From Candidatus Competibacteraceae bacterium (GTDB lineage Bacteria; Pseudomonadota; Gammaproteobacteria; Competibacterales; Competibacteraceae), in NCBI GenBank assembly GCA_020445005.1, contig JAGRHM010000031.1, forward strand, positions 1 to 6,745: a stretch of DNA of 6,745 bases, given 5' to 3'. A program made the translations under genes and the position numbers. The notes beneath the pieces are model-generated. The model saw nothing but the letters and a program-made list of their open reading frames with translations, ran no database searches and was not told where the DNA came from. Position 1 is the stretch's first letter. The number at the start of each line of letters is the position of its first letter. Of the stretch, positions 1 to 5,762 are shown piece after piece.

Positions 1-622
1 GGGCATCACGGCCTTCATCGTGGAAAAGGATTTCAAGGGCTTCAGCCACGGCTCGCACCTGGACAAGCTGGGAATGCGCGGCTCCAATACCTATCCGCTG
101 TTCTTCGACGACTGCGAAGTGCCGGAGGAGAATGTGCTGGGCGGGGTCGGAAACGGCGTTAAAGTGTTGATGTCCGGACTGGATTATGAACGTGCGGTGC
201 TGGCAGGCGGGCCGCTGGGCATCATGGCGGCCTGTATGGATGTGGTGGTTCCGTACCTGCATGATCGCCAGCAGTTCGGGACACCGATTGGGGAATTTCA
301 ACTCATGCAGGGCAAGTTGGCGGACCTGTACACCACCTGGCAGGCGTGCCGCGCTTATGTTTACGCAGTCGGGCAGTCCTGCGACCGGGCAGATCATGCC
401 CGCACCCTGCGCAAAGATGCGGCGGGCGCGATTCTGTACGCTTCGGAAAAAGCGACGTGGATGGCTGGAGAGGCGATTCAGACTCTGGGCGGCAACGGGT
501 ATATCAATGAATATCCTACCGGTCGTTTGTGGCGGGACGCGAAACTTTACGAAATCGGCGCGGGTACCTCGGAAATCCGCCGGATGCTGATTGGCCGGGA
601 ACTGTTCGCCGAGAGCGCTTGA
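1..622 (+). CDS. liuA: Isovaleryl-CoA dehydrogenase, C-terminal half (5' end outside window)
   Basis: This FAD-dependent acyl-CoA dehydrogenase oxidises isovaleryl-CoA to 3-methylcrotonyl-CoA in leucine catabolism and would pass electrons to electron-transferring flavoprotein. The reading frame is open from position 2 ([11 protein letters not shown]...) and gives 206 residues before TGA at 620-622, against about 390 for the whole family, so roughly the N-terminal half is missing. The isovaleryl-specific signature is present. The segment [16 protein letters not shown] carries the catalytic glutamate (codon 188-190) at the place of human IVD Glu254. The site of the usual MCAD-type glutamate reads IGAGTSE, with alanine instead. 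Other family motifs are [30 protein letters not shown] and [23 protein letters not shown]. It is the first visible gene of the liu cluster. The in-frame GTG at 20 is internal and not a start. Confidence 0.95.
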   Translation, partial: GITAFIVEKDFKGFSHGSHLDKLGMRGSNTYPLFFDDCEVPEENVLGGVGNGVKVLMSGLDYERAVLAGGPLGIMAACMDVVVPYLHDRQQFGTPIGEFQLMQGKLADLYTTWQACRAYVYAVGQSCDRADHARTLRKDAAGAILYASEKATWMAGEAIQTLGGNGYINEYPTGRLWRDAKLYEIGAGTSEIRRMLIGRELFAESA

Positions 623-623
623 A

Positions 624-2231
624 ATGAGCGTAATCACTTCCCGGATCAATCCCCGCTCCGCCGAGTTCCAGGCGAATGCAGAGGCGATGCGCGCTCAGGT
701 CGCCGATTTGCGCGAGAAGATCGCACAGGCGGCGCTGGGCGGCAGCGAAGCCGCTCGGCAAAAACATCAAGCGCGCGGCAAGCTGCTGCCCCGGGAGCGG
801 GTGAACCACCTGCTGGATCCGGGTACGCCGTTCCTGGAAATCGGGCAACTGGCGGCTTACAGTCTGTACGACAATGAAGCCCCGGCAGCGGGCGCGATTG
901 CCGGGATTGGCCGGGTGCAGGGCGTGGAATGCATGATTATCGCCAACGACGCCACGGTGAAGGGTGGAACGTACTATCCGCTGACGGTGAAGAAGCATCT
1001 ACGCGGCCAGGAAATCGCCGAGCAGAATCATCTGCCATGTATCTATTTGGTGGATTCGGGCGGGGCATTTCTGCCCAAGCAGGATGAGGTGTTTCCCGAC
1101 CGGGATCACTTTGGCCGCATCTTCTTCAATCAGGCGAATATGTCTGCTAAAGGCATTCCGCAGATTGCCATCGTCATGGGGTCCTGCACTGCGGGCGGCG
1201 CTTACGTGCCGGCTATGTCGGACGAGACGGTGATTGTCAGAAATCAGGGCACCATTTTTCTGGGGGGGCCGCCACTGGTGAAGGCGGCGACCGGGGAGGT
1301 GGTCACGGCGGAAGACCTGGGCGGCGGCGATGTGCATACCCGGCTGTCCGGGGTGGCCGACCATTTGGCGGAAAATGACGCCCATGCGCTGTACATCGCC
1401 CGGCGGATTGTGGCCAATCTTAACCGCGTCAAACCGGTCAATCTGGCGCTGGGCAAGGGTGAAGCGCCGGTTTACGACCCCGAGGAAATCTACGGCATCG
1501 TGCCGACTGACACCCGCAAGCCCTACGATGTGCGGGAGATTATCGCCCGGCTGGTGGACGGGTCGCGCTTTGACGAATTCAAGACCCGGTATGGAACGAC
1601 GCTGGTCACCGGTTTCGCCCAACTGCACGGTTACCCGGTGGGTGTGGTCGCTAACAACGGCATTCTATTCAGCGAGTCGGCCCAGAAAGGCGCGCATTTT
1701 ATTGAGCTGTGTGGGCAACGCGGCATCCCGCTGGTATTCCTGCAAAACATCACCGGCTTCATGGTAGGCCGCAAGTATGAAAATGGCGGCATCGCCAAGG
1801 ACGGAGCGAAGATGGTCACCGCGGTTTCGACTGTGCAGGTTCCCAAGATCACGGTACTGATCGGCGGCAGTTTCGGCGCGGGTAATTACGGAATGTGCGG
1901 ACGCGCTTACTCACCCCGCTTCCTGTGGACCTGGCCGAACAGCCGGATTTCGGTGATGGGCGGCGAGCAAGCGGCTAGCGTACTGGCGACCGTGCGCCGG
2001 GATGGCATTGAGGCCAGCGGCGGCGTCTGGGGCAAGGAAGACGAAGAGGCGTTCAAAGCGCCGATCCGCGAACGGTATGAGGAGCAGGGCCATCCCTACT
2101 ACGCGACGGCCCGCTTGTGGGATGACGGGGTGGTCGACCCCGCGCAGACCCGGCGCATTCTCGGCCTGTCTCTTTCCACGGCGCTGAATGCGCCGATTCC
2201 GCCAACCCGCTATGGCGTTTTCAGGATGTAA
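624..2231 (+). CDS. liuB: 3-Methylcrotonyl-CoA carboxylase, carboxyltransferase (beta) subunit
   Basis: This subunit transfers the carboxyl group from carboxybiotin on LiuD to 3-methylcrotonyl-CoA, giving 3-methylglutaconyl-CoA. The protein has 535 residues, the usual length for this subunit. It has two crotonase-like carboxyltransferase halves. The N half contains [20 protein letters not shown] and [13 protein letters not shown] (from residue 186). The C half contains [20 protein letters not shown] (from residue 414) and SVMGGEQAA. These glycine-rich stretches form the oxyanion holes in the family. The protein ends in GVFRM, much like the human MCC beta subunit. The ATG at 624 is chosen because it gives the family-type N-terminus [12 protein letters not shown] and lies one base after the liuA stop. 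A weak GAGAG Shine-Dalgarno sits at 611-615. The in-frame TTG at 591 would overlap liuA and add 11 unrelated residues. Propionyl-CoA carboxylase beta is a relative but less likely, given the neighbours and sequence. Confidence 0.96.
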   Translation: MSVITSRINPRSAEFQANAEAMRAQVADLREKIAQAALGGSEAARQKHQARGKLLPRERVNHLLDPGTPFLEIGQLAAYSLYDNEAPAAGAIAGIGRVQGVECMIIANDATVKGGTYYPLTVKKHLRGQEIAEQNHLPCIYLVDSGGAFLPKQDEVFPDRDHFGRIFFNQANMSAKGIPQIAIVMGSCTAGGAYVPAMSDETVIVRNQGTIFLGGPPLVKAATGEVVTAEDLGGGDVHTRLSGVADHLAENDAHALYIARRIVANLNRVKPVNLALGKGEAPVYDPEEIYGIVPTDTRKPYDVREIIARLVDGSRFDEFKTRYGTTLVTGFAQLHGYPVGVVANNGILFSESAQKGAHFIELCGQRGIPLVFLQNITGFMVGRKYENGGIAKDGAKMVTAVSTVQVPKITVLIGGSFGAGNYGMCGRAYSPRFLWTWPNSRISVMGGEQAASVLATVRRDGIEASGGVWGKEDEEAFKAPIRERYEEQGHPYYATARLWDDGVVDPAQTRRILGLSLSTALNAPIPPTRYGVFRM

Positions 2232-2234
2232 GTC

Positions 2235-3029
2235 ATGTACGCAACGCTGGAAATCGAATCTGTCGGGCTGGTCGCGACGCTCTGGATGAATCGCCCGGAA
2301 TTGCACAACGCCTTTAATCCGCAGTTGATTGCTGAATTGACCGACGCCTGCCGGATGCTGGATGCCGATGCCAACGTGCGCGTGGTGGTTCTGGCCGGTC
2401 GTGGCAAGAGCTTTTCGGCGGGCGCGGATCTGAACTGGATGAAAGCGGCGGGTCAGGCATCGGTCGAGGACAATCTGGAAGACGCTCGGCGGTTGGCGGC
2501 GATGCTGCGCACCCTGGCGGAATTGCGCAAGCCGACAATTGCCCGGGTGCAGGGCGCGGCGCTGGGCGGCGGGATGGGCCTGGCGGCAGCTTGTGATCTG
2601 TGCGTTGCTTCAACTCGGGCGGTGTTCGCCACTTCGGAGGTGCGCTTCGGGATTACGCCAGCGACCATTAGTCCTTATGTGATCCGGGCGATCGGGCAGC
2701 GGCAGGCGTATCGCTATTTTCAGACCGCGGAACGGATTAACGCTCAGCGCGCTTGGGAGATCGGTCTGGCCCATGAAGTGGCTGCGCCGGAAGAGTTAGA
2801 CGCCCGCATCCAACAACTGATTGAGGCGCTGTTGCCAGGCGGGCCGCAAGCGCAGGCGGAGGCGAAAGCGTTAATTCGGGCGGTCGCTGGTGAGCCGATG
2901 AGCGATGCGCTGATGGAGGATACCGCCCGACGTATTGCGACCCTGCGCGCAACGCCAGAGGCCCGGGAGGGATTGGCGGCGTTTCTGGAAAAGCGAGCGG
3001 CGGCCTGGATTGCCGTGACGGAGAGATAG
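2235..3029 (+). CDS. liuC: Methylglutaconyl-CoA hydratase (enoyl-CoA hydratase family)
   Basis: This crotonase-fold enzyme probably hydrates 3-methylglutaconyl-CoA to HMG-CoA, the step after the carboxylase. The 264 residues match the family length. Seen in the protein are NRPELHNAFN near the N-terminus, the CoA/oxyanion segment SFSAGADLNWM, the second oxyanion segment ALGGGMGLAAACD (GGG at residues 111-113), and SEVRFGITPATISPYV. Glu135 aligns with crotonase Glu164. The position of crotonase Glu144 is Gly115. As I recall, the Pseudomonas LiuC type also has glycine there, so this looks like a subfamily trait and not damage. The ATG lies three bases after the liuB stop, with AGGA at 2223-2226 inside the end of liuB as ribosome binding site, eight bases away. 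The hydratase call over a generic enoyl-CoA hydratase rests on the ADLNWM and ISPYV segments and on its place between liuB and liuD. Confidence 0.9.
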   Translation: MYATLEIESVGLVATLWMNRPELHNAFNPQLIAELTDACRMLDADANVRVVVLAGRGKSFSAGADLNWMKAAGQASVEDNLEDARRLAAMLRTLAELRKPTIARVQGAALGGGMGLAAACDLCVASTRAVFATSEVRFGITPATISPYVIRAIGQRQAYRYFQTAERINAQRAWEIGLAHEVAAPEELDARIQQLIEALLPGGPQAQAEAKALIRAVAGEPMSDALMEDTARRIATLRATPEAREGLAAFLEKRAAAWIAVTER

Positions 3030-3033
3030 AGCG

Positions 3034-5037
3034 ATGTTTCAGAAAATTCTGATCGCGAACCGGGGGGAAATCGCCTGTCGGGTTATTAAAACCGCGCATC
3101 GTCTGGGCATCGCTACGGTTGCGGTGTATTCCGAAGCGGATGCGGATGCTCGCCCGGTGCGTTTGGCCCGGGAGGCGGTGCTGATCGGTGCTGCTGCTGC
3201 AAAGGACAGTTATTTGTCCATTGAGCGGATTATCGCCGCCGCCCGGCAAACCGGCGCGCAAGCTATTCATCCCGGCAGCGGCTTTCTGTCCGAGAATCCG
3301 GATTTCGCCGAGGCTTGCGCCGCCAGCGGCATCGTATTCATCGGACCGCCCGTCGAGGCAATTCGCGTCATGGGCTCCAAGAGCGTTGCTAAAACGCGGA
3401 TGGCGCAGGCGGGCCTTCCATTGATTCCGGGTTATCACGGCGATCGCCAGGAACCGGATTTTCTGCAGGAGCAAGCTGACCAGATCGGTTATCCGCTGCT
3501 GATCAAAGCCAGCGCCGGCGGCGGCGGAAAGGGAATGCGCGTAGTGGAGCGCGCGGATGATTTTGCGGCGGCGCTGGCGTCCTGTCAGCGGGAAGGGGCG
3601 TCGGCCTTTGGCGATGCACGGGTGCTGATCGAAAAATATCTGGCGCGTCCGCGTCATGTGGAAATCCAGGTGTTCGGGGATACCCACGGCAATCTCGTGT
3701 ATGTGTTTGAACGGGACTGTTCGGTGCAGCGCCGGCATCAGAAGGTGCTGGAGGAAGCGCCTGCGCCGGGGATGATGCCGGAACGTCGTGTGGCAATGGG
3801 TCAGGCGGCGGTTGCGGCGGCGCAGGCGGTTGGGTATGTCGGGGCTGGAACCGTGGAATTTATCGTCAACCCGGATGGTGCATTTTATTTCATGGAGATG
3901 AATACGCGATTGCAGGTCGAGCATCCGGTGACGGAGATGATCACCGGGCTGGATCTGGTGGAGTGGCAGTTGCGCGTAGCGTGGGGAGAGCCGTTGCCGC
4001 TGACGCAGGAACAGTTGCAAATCCACGGCCACGCGCTGGAAGCGCGGATTTACGCGGAAGATCCGGCCAAGGGTTTTCTGCCGTCCACGGGTCGATTGGT
4101 GCATCTGGCCCTGCCGGAAGAGAGTCTGCATGTCCGGGTCGATACCGGGGTGGAGGAGGGCGATGAGATCAGCTCATTCTACGACCCAATGATCGCCAAG
4201 CTGATAGTCTGGGACGCGAGCCGGGAGCAGGCGCTGGCCCGGATGCTGCAAGCGCTGGCGCAATATCGGATTGTCGGCGTTGCCAACAATGTGGATTTCC
4301 TGTCGCGGCTGGTGGCTTCGCCGGCCTTTGCGCGGGCTGATCTGGATACCGGACTGATTGAGCGCGAACAGGATTTCGTTTTCGCCACTGACGCGCCCAT
4401 TCCCCGTGAAGTGTTCCTGGTGGCGGCGCTGGCGACGCTGTTGCGCGAGGAGGCGCGGGCGAGCGCAGAAGCGGCAGTGCATACCGATCCGTTATCGCCC
4501 TGGCACTGGCGCGATGGCTGGCGGCTGAATTCCCGGGCAGAACGTCATTTGTTGTTCCGGGCCGGGGAGCTGGAGAAAACCGTGGGGGTGCGTTATGCCG
4601 AGCGCGGTTATGCGCTGGAGCTGGATGGGCAGGAGACGCGGGTGCGGGGCGAGCTGGGGCCGAACGATACGCTGTGGGCGGATCTGGGCGGGTTGCGGTT
4701 GAATGCGACGGTGGTGGTGGCCGGAGAGCGGCGATATGTGTTCCTTTACGGTCGCGCCTGGCCGCTGGCGCGGGTTGATCCGTTGTACTACAGCGGTGAA
4801 GGCGGCGGGCAGGAAGGCGGATTGCTGGCGCCGATGCCCGGCAGCGTGATCGCTTTGCTGACGCAGGTGGACGTGCTGGTGGAGAAGGGTGCGCCGTTGC
4901 TGATTTTGGAGGCGATGAAGATGGAGCACACGCTGACTGCTCCGGCGCGTGGGAGGGTCAAGTCCTTCCGGTTTGCGGTTGGCGATCAGGTGAGCGATGG
5001 GGCGGAACTGGTGGAGTTTGAACCATTACTGGGATGA
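3034..5037 (+). CDS. liuD: 3-Methylcrotonyl-CoA carboxylase, biotin-containing (alpha) subunit
   Basis: This subunit carboxylates its own biotin using ATP and bicarbonate, then presents it to LiuB. The 667-residue protein has the full domain order. The biotin carboxylase N-domain begins KILIANRGEIACRVI. The ATP-grasp domain has the glycine loop GGGGKGMR at residues 162-169, RRHQK ending at Lys237, and EMNTRLQVEHPVTE with Glu288, Asn290 and Arg292, in register with E. coli AccC. Next come the carboxylase C-domain (HALEARIYAEDP) and a weakly conserved middle region of about residues 450-590, where MCC enzymes have the biotin-transfer domain. The C-terminal biotinyl domain starts at about residue 597 (APMPGS) and ends with EAMKMEHT. 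Lys629 (codon 4918-4920) is the predicted biotinylated lysine and needs a biotin protein ligase encoded elsewhere. The ATG is four bases after liuC, with GGAG at 3020-3023. The HPGYGFLSEN motif reads HPGSGFLSEN here. Confidence 0.96.
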   Translation: MFQKILIANRGEIACRVIKTAHRLGIATVAVYSEADADARPVRLAREAVLIGAAAAKDSYLSIERIIAAARQTGAQAIHPGSGFLSENPDFAEACAASGIVFIGPPVEAIRVMGSKSVAKTRMAQAGLPLIPGYHGDRQEPDFLQEQADQIGYPLLIKASAGGGGKGMRVVERADDFAAALASCQREGASAFGDARVLIEKYLARPRHVEIQVFGDTHGNLVYVFERDCSVQRRHQKVLEEAPAPGMMPERRVAMGQAAVAAAQAVGYVGAGTVEFIVNPDGAFYFMEMNTRLQVEHPVTEMITGLDLVEWQLRVAWGEPLPLTQEQLQIHGHALEARIYAEDPAKGFLPSTGRLVHLALPEESLHVRVDTGVEEGDEISSFYDPMIAKLIVWDASREQALARMLQALAQYRIVGVANNVDFLSRLVASPAFARADLDTGLIEREQDFVFATDAPIPREVFLVAALATLLREEARASAEAAVHTDPLSPWHWRDGWRLNSRAERHLLFRAGELEKTVGVRYAERGYALELDGQETRVRGELGPNDTLWADLGGLRLNATVVVAGERRYVFLYGRAWPLARVDPLYYSGEGGGQEGGLLAPMPGSVIALLTQVDVLVEKGAPLLILEAMKMEHTLTAPARGRVKSFRFAVGDQVSDGAELVEFEPLLG

Positions 5038-5041
5038 TCAG

Positions 5042-5057
5042 AGGCGTAACTACGCCT
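5042..5057. repeat. Short inverted repeat just after liuD
   Basis: Arms AGGCGTA and TACGCCT are exact reverse complements around a two-base centre. As RNA this would fold as a 6-bp stem with a four-base loop, starting five bases after the liuD stop. No T-run follows, so it is not a standard intrinsic terminator. It could mark or protect the 3' end of the liu mRNA, but that is inference. Confidence 0.5.
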
Positions 5058-5078
5058 GACAGGCGATCCACATCGTAA

Positions 5079-5106
5079 GTCGGGCATAAGCGTAGCGTTG
5101 CCCGAC
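5079..5106. repeat. REP-like palindrome between liuD and the DsrE-family gene
   Basis: Perfect 8-bp arms GTCGGGCA (5079-5086) and TGCCCGAC (5099-5106) enclose a 12-base loop, which holds the tandem repeat AGCGT-AGCGT (5089-5098). The GTCGGG...CCCGAC palindrome in an intergenic gap is typical of repetitive extragenic palindromes scattered through many gammaproteobacterial genomes, some mobilised by REP-associated tyrosine (RAYT) transposases. Only one copy is visible, so its repetitive nature is inferred from resemblance. The fold would also form a strong RNA hairpin that may protect or end the liu transcript. No T-tract follows it. Confidence 0.6.
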
Positions 5107-5132
5107 AGGAACGCGCATATTGCACTAACCAG

Positions 5133-5151
5133 CCATGCATGATAAGCATGG
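5133..5151. repeat. Dyad upstream of the DsrE-family gene
   Basis: CCATGC (5133-5138) and GCATGG (5146-5151) are exact reverse complements around a seven-base AT-rich centre. The outer bases TAAC (5126-5129) can pair with GTTA (5152-5155) if three bases bulge. The dyad ends three bases before the best -10-like hexamer in the gap. It could therefore be an operator for a dimeric regulator, or simply a hairpin. No regulator family can be named from it. Confidence 0.35.
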
Positions 5152-5153
5152 GT

Positions 5154-5159
5154 TAAAAT
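5154..5159 (+). promoter_or_regulatory. Possible -10 element for the DsrE-family gene
   Basis: TAAAAT matches five of six bases of the sigma-70 -10 consensus and lies 59 bases before the start codon. No good -35 hexamer is found 16-18 bases upstream. TTGCAC at 5120-5125 is a fair -35 but is 28 bases away, too far to pair with it. The call rests on one hexamer in a gap that probably needs a promoter. Confidence 0.2.
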
Positions 5160-5209
5160 CTGCAGCGGCCGGTGCTGAACCGGTCTTGATCATCTCAATC
5201 TCGTTGAAC

Positions 5210-5213
5210 AGGA
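5210..5213 (+). promoter_or_regulatory. Ribosome binding site that sets the DsrE-family start
   Basis: AGGA followed by AAAAC places a Shine-Dalgarno five bases before the ATG at 5219. It supports that start over the in-frame ATG at 5135, which would put 28 residues before the signal peptide. Confidence 0.7.
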
Positions 5214-5218
5214 AAAAC

Positions 5219-5638
5219 ATGAAATTAATCAATATATTGCTTATAACGATAGCCCTGATCGCAGGTAGTTTGACCACTCCCGCGCTGGCCGGCGACGTCG
5301 ATCCGCTATTCGTCAACATGACCACCGACGATGCCCACCGTGCCAGCATGGCAATCACGTTCGGCAAGGCGCAAATGGAGCGCGGGCACCCGCTGACCGT
5401 TTTTCTGAACGACAAGGGAGTCTTTGTCGGCGCCAAGAACAATGCCGCAAAATACGAAGAACAACAAAAAATGTTGAGTGAGATCATGAGTAAAGGTGGT
5501 GTGGTTATCGCCTGTCCGATGTGCATGAAGCACTACGGCGTTGAAACAGCCGACCTGCTGCCAGGAATTCAAGTCGGCAAGCCGGAGCTGACGGGGGCCG
5601 CCTTGTTTAAGGACAACACCCAGACGATGAGCTGGTAG
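5219..5638 (+). CDS. Exported DsrE/DsrF-like family protein with CPMC motif
   Basis: This 139-residue protein is predicted to be periplasmic. Residues 1-24 form a typical Sec signal peptide: Lys2, a hydrophobic core of Ile, Leu and Ala, then TTPALA before a likely cleavage ahead of Gly25. The mature part of about 115 residues resembles the DsrE/DsrF-like alpha/beta fold: DPLFVNMTTDDAHRASMAITFGKAQMERGHPLTVFLND, then KGGVVIACPMCMKHYGV and a C-terminal GKPELTGAALF. Cys99 and Cys102 form a CPMC pair at the place where cytoplasmic DsrE/TusD proteins carry a sulfur-relay cysteine. A thiol or sulfur-binding role is possible, but the substrate is unknown. The start is chosen by AGGA at 5210-5213 and by the signal peptide. 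Spacers of 181 bases before it and 124 after suggest its own transcription unit. The family call is from motif and fold pattern, without a search. Confidence 0.8.
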   Translation: MKLINILLITIALIAGSLTTPALAGDVDPLFVNMTTDDAHRASMAITFGKAQMERGHPLTVFLNDKGVFVGAKNNAAKYEEQQKMLSEIMSKGGVVIACPMCMKHYGVETADLLPGIQVGKPELTGAALFKDNTQTMSW

Positions 5639-5673
5639 CCATCTCTTAATATTTGCAGCATCAAGCTGTTTCG

Positions 5674-5706
5674 GAGAGACTGGGCGCGCTTGTTCGGTCT
5701 CTCTTA
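5674..5706 (+). terminator. Possible intrinsic terminator after the DsrE-family gene
   Basis: GAGAGAC (5674-5680) pairs exactly with GTCTCTC (5697-5703). A U-G and a G-C pair can add two more steps inside, leaving a 12-base loop. The hairpin starts 36 bases after the stop codon and is followed by only TT and then AACCTT, so the T-tract is weak. It fits the end of the DsrE-family transcript and separates it from moeA. Confidence 0.4.
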
Positions 5707-5714
5707 ACCTTCGC

Positions 5715-5745
5715 TTCACACGCGCGCTTTTCATCTGCCTATCAT
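5715..5745 (+). promoter_or_regulatory. Possible sigma-70 promoter for moeA
   Basis: TTCACA (5715-5720) matches five of six bases of the -35 consensus, and TATCAT (5740-5745) matches five of six of the -10. The 19-base spacing is longer than ideal. A start about seven bases after the -10 would fall near 5752, leaving a leader of only about 11 bases before the moeA ATG. That fits the lack of a Shine-Dalgarno there. Confidence 0.3.
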
Positions 5746-5762
5746 CACGCTGAATCAACTTC

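Noticed and set aside
591..623. TTG at 591 as the liuB start.
   Set aside because: It overlaps the end of liuA and adds 11 residues absent from the family. ATG 624 gives the normal N-terminus and length.
1262..1268. Run of seven G in liuB as a phase-variation or frameshift site.
   Set aside because: The frame is intact through it and encodes the conserved FLGGPP segment. A metabolic enzyme gene gives no reason to expect phase variation.
2737..4131. A 464-codon open frame on the - strand across liuC and liuD.
   Set aside because: It lies antisense to two strongly recognised genes, and its product is low-complexity, rich in Arg, His and Pro, as expected from the reverse strand of GC-rich coding DNA.
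5168..5184. Small dyad CCGGT-N5-ACCGG upstream of the DsrE-family gene.
   Set aside because: The arms are only five exact bases with no T-tract or conserved context, and such dyads occur by chance in GC-rich DNA.
5186..5198. TTGATCATCTCAA as an FNR or CRP-like operator.
   Set aside because: The half-sites TTGA and TCAA are separated by five bases, not the six of the FNR site, and the inner bases do not match.
5135..5218. Upstream in-frame ATG at 5135 for the DsrE-family gene.
   Set aside because: It would bury the signal peptide behind 28 residues, and it has no ribosome binding site. The ATG at 5219 has AGGA five bases upstream.
5639..5762. Molybdenum-cofactor riboswitch before moeA.
   Set aside because: The gap is only 124 bases, part of it taken by a terminator-like hairpin, and no complex multi-stem structure is seen.
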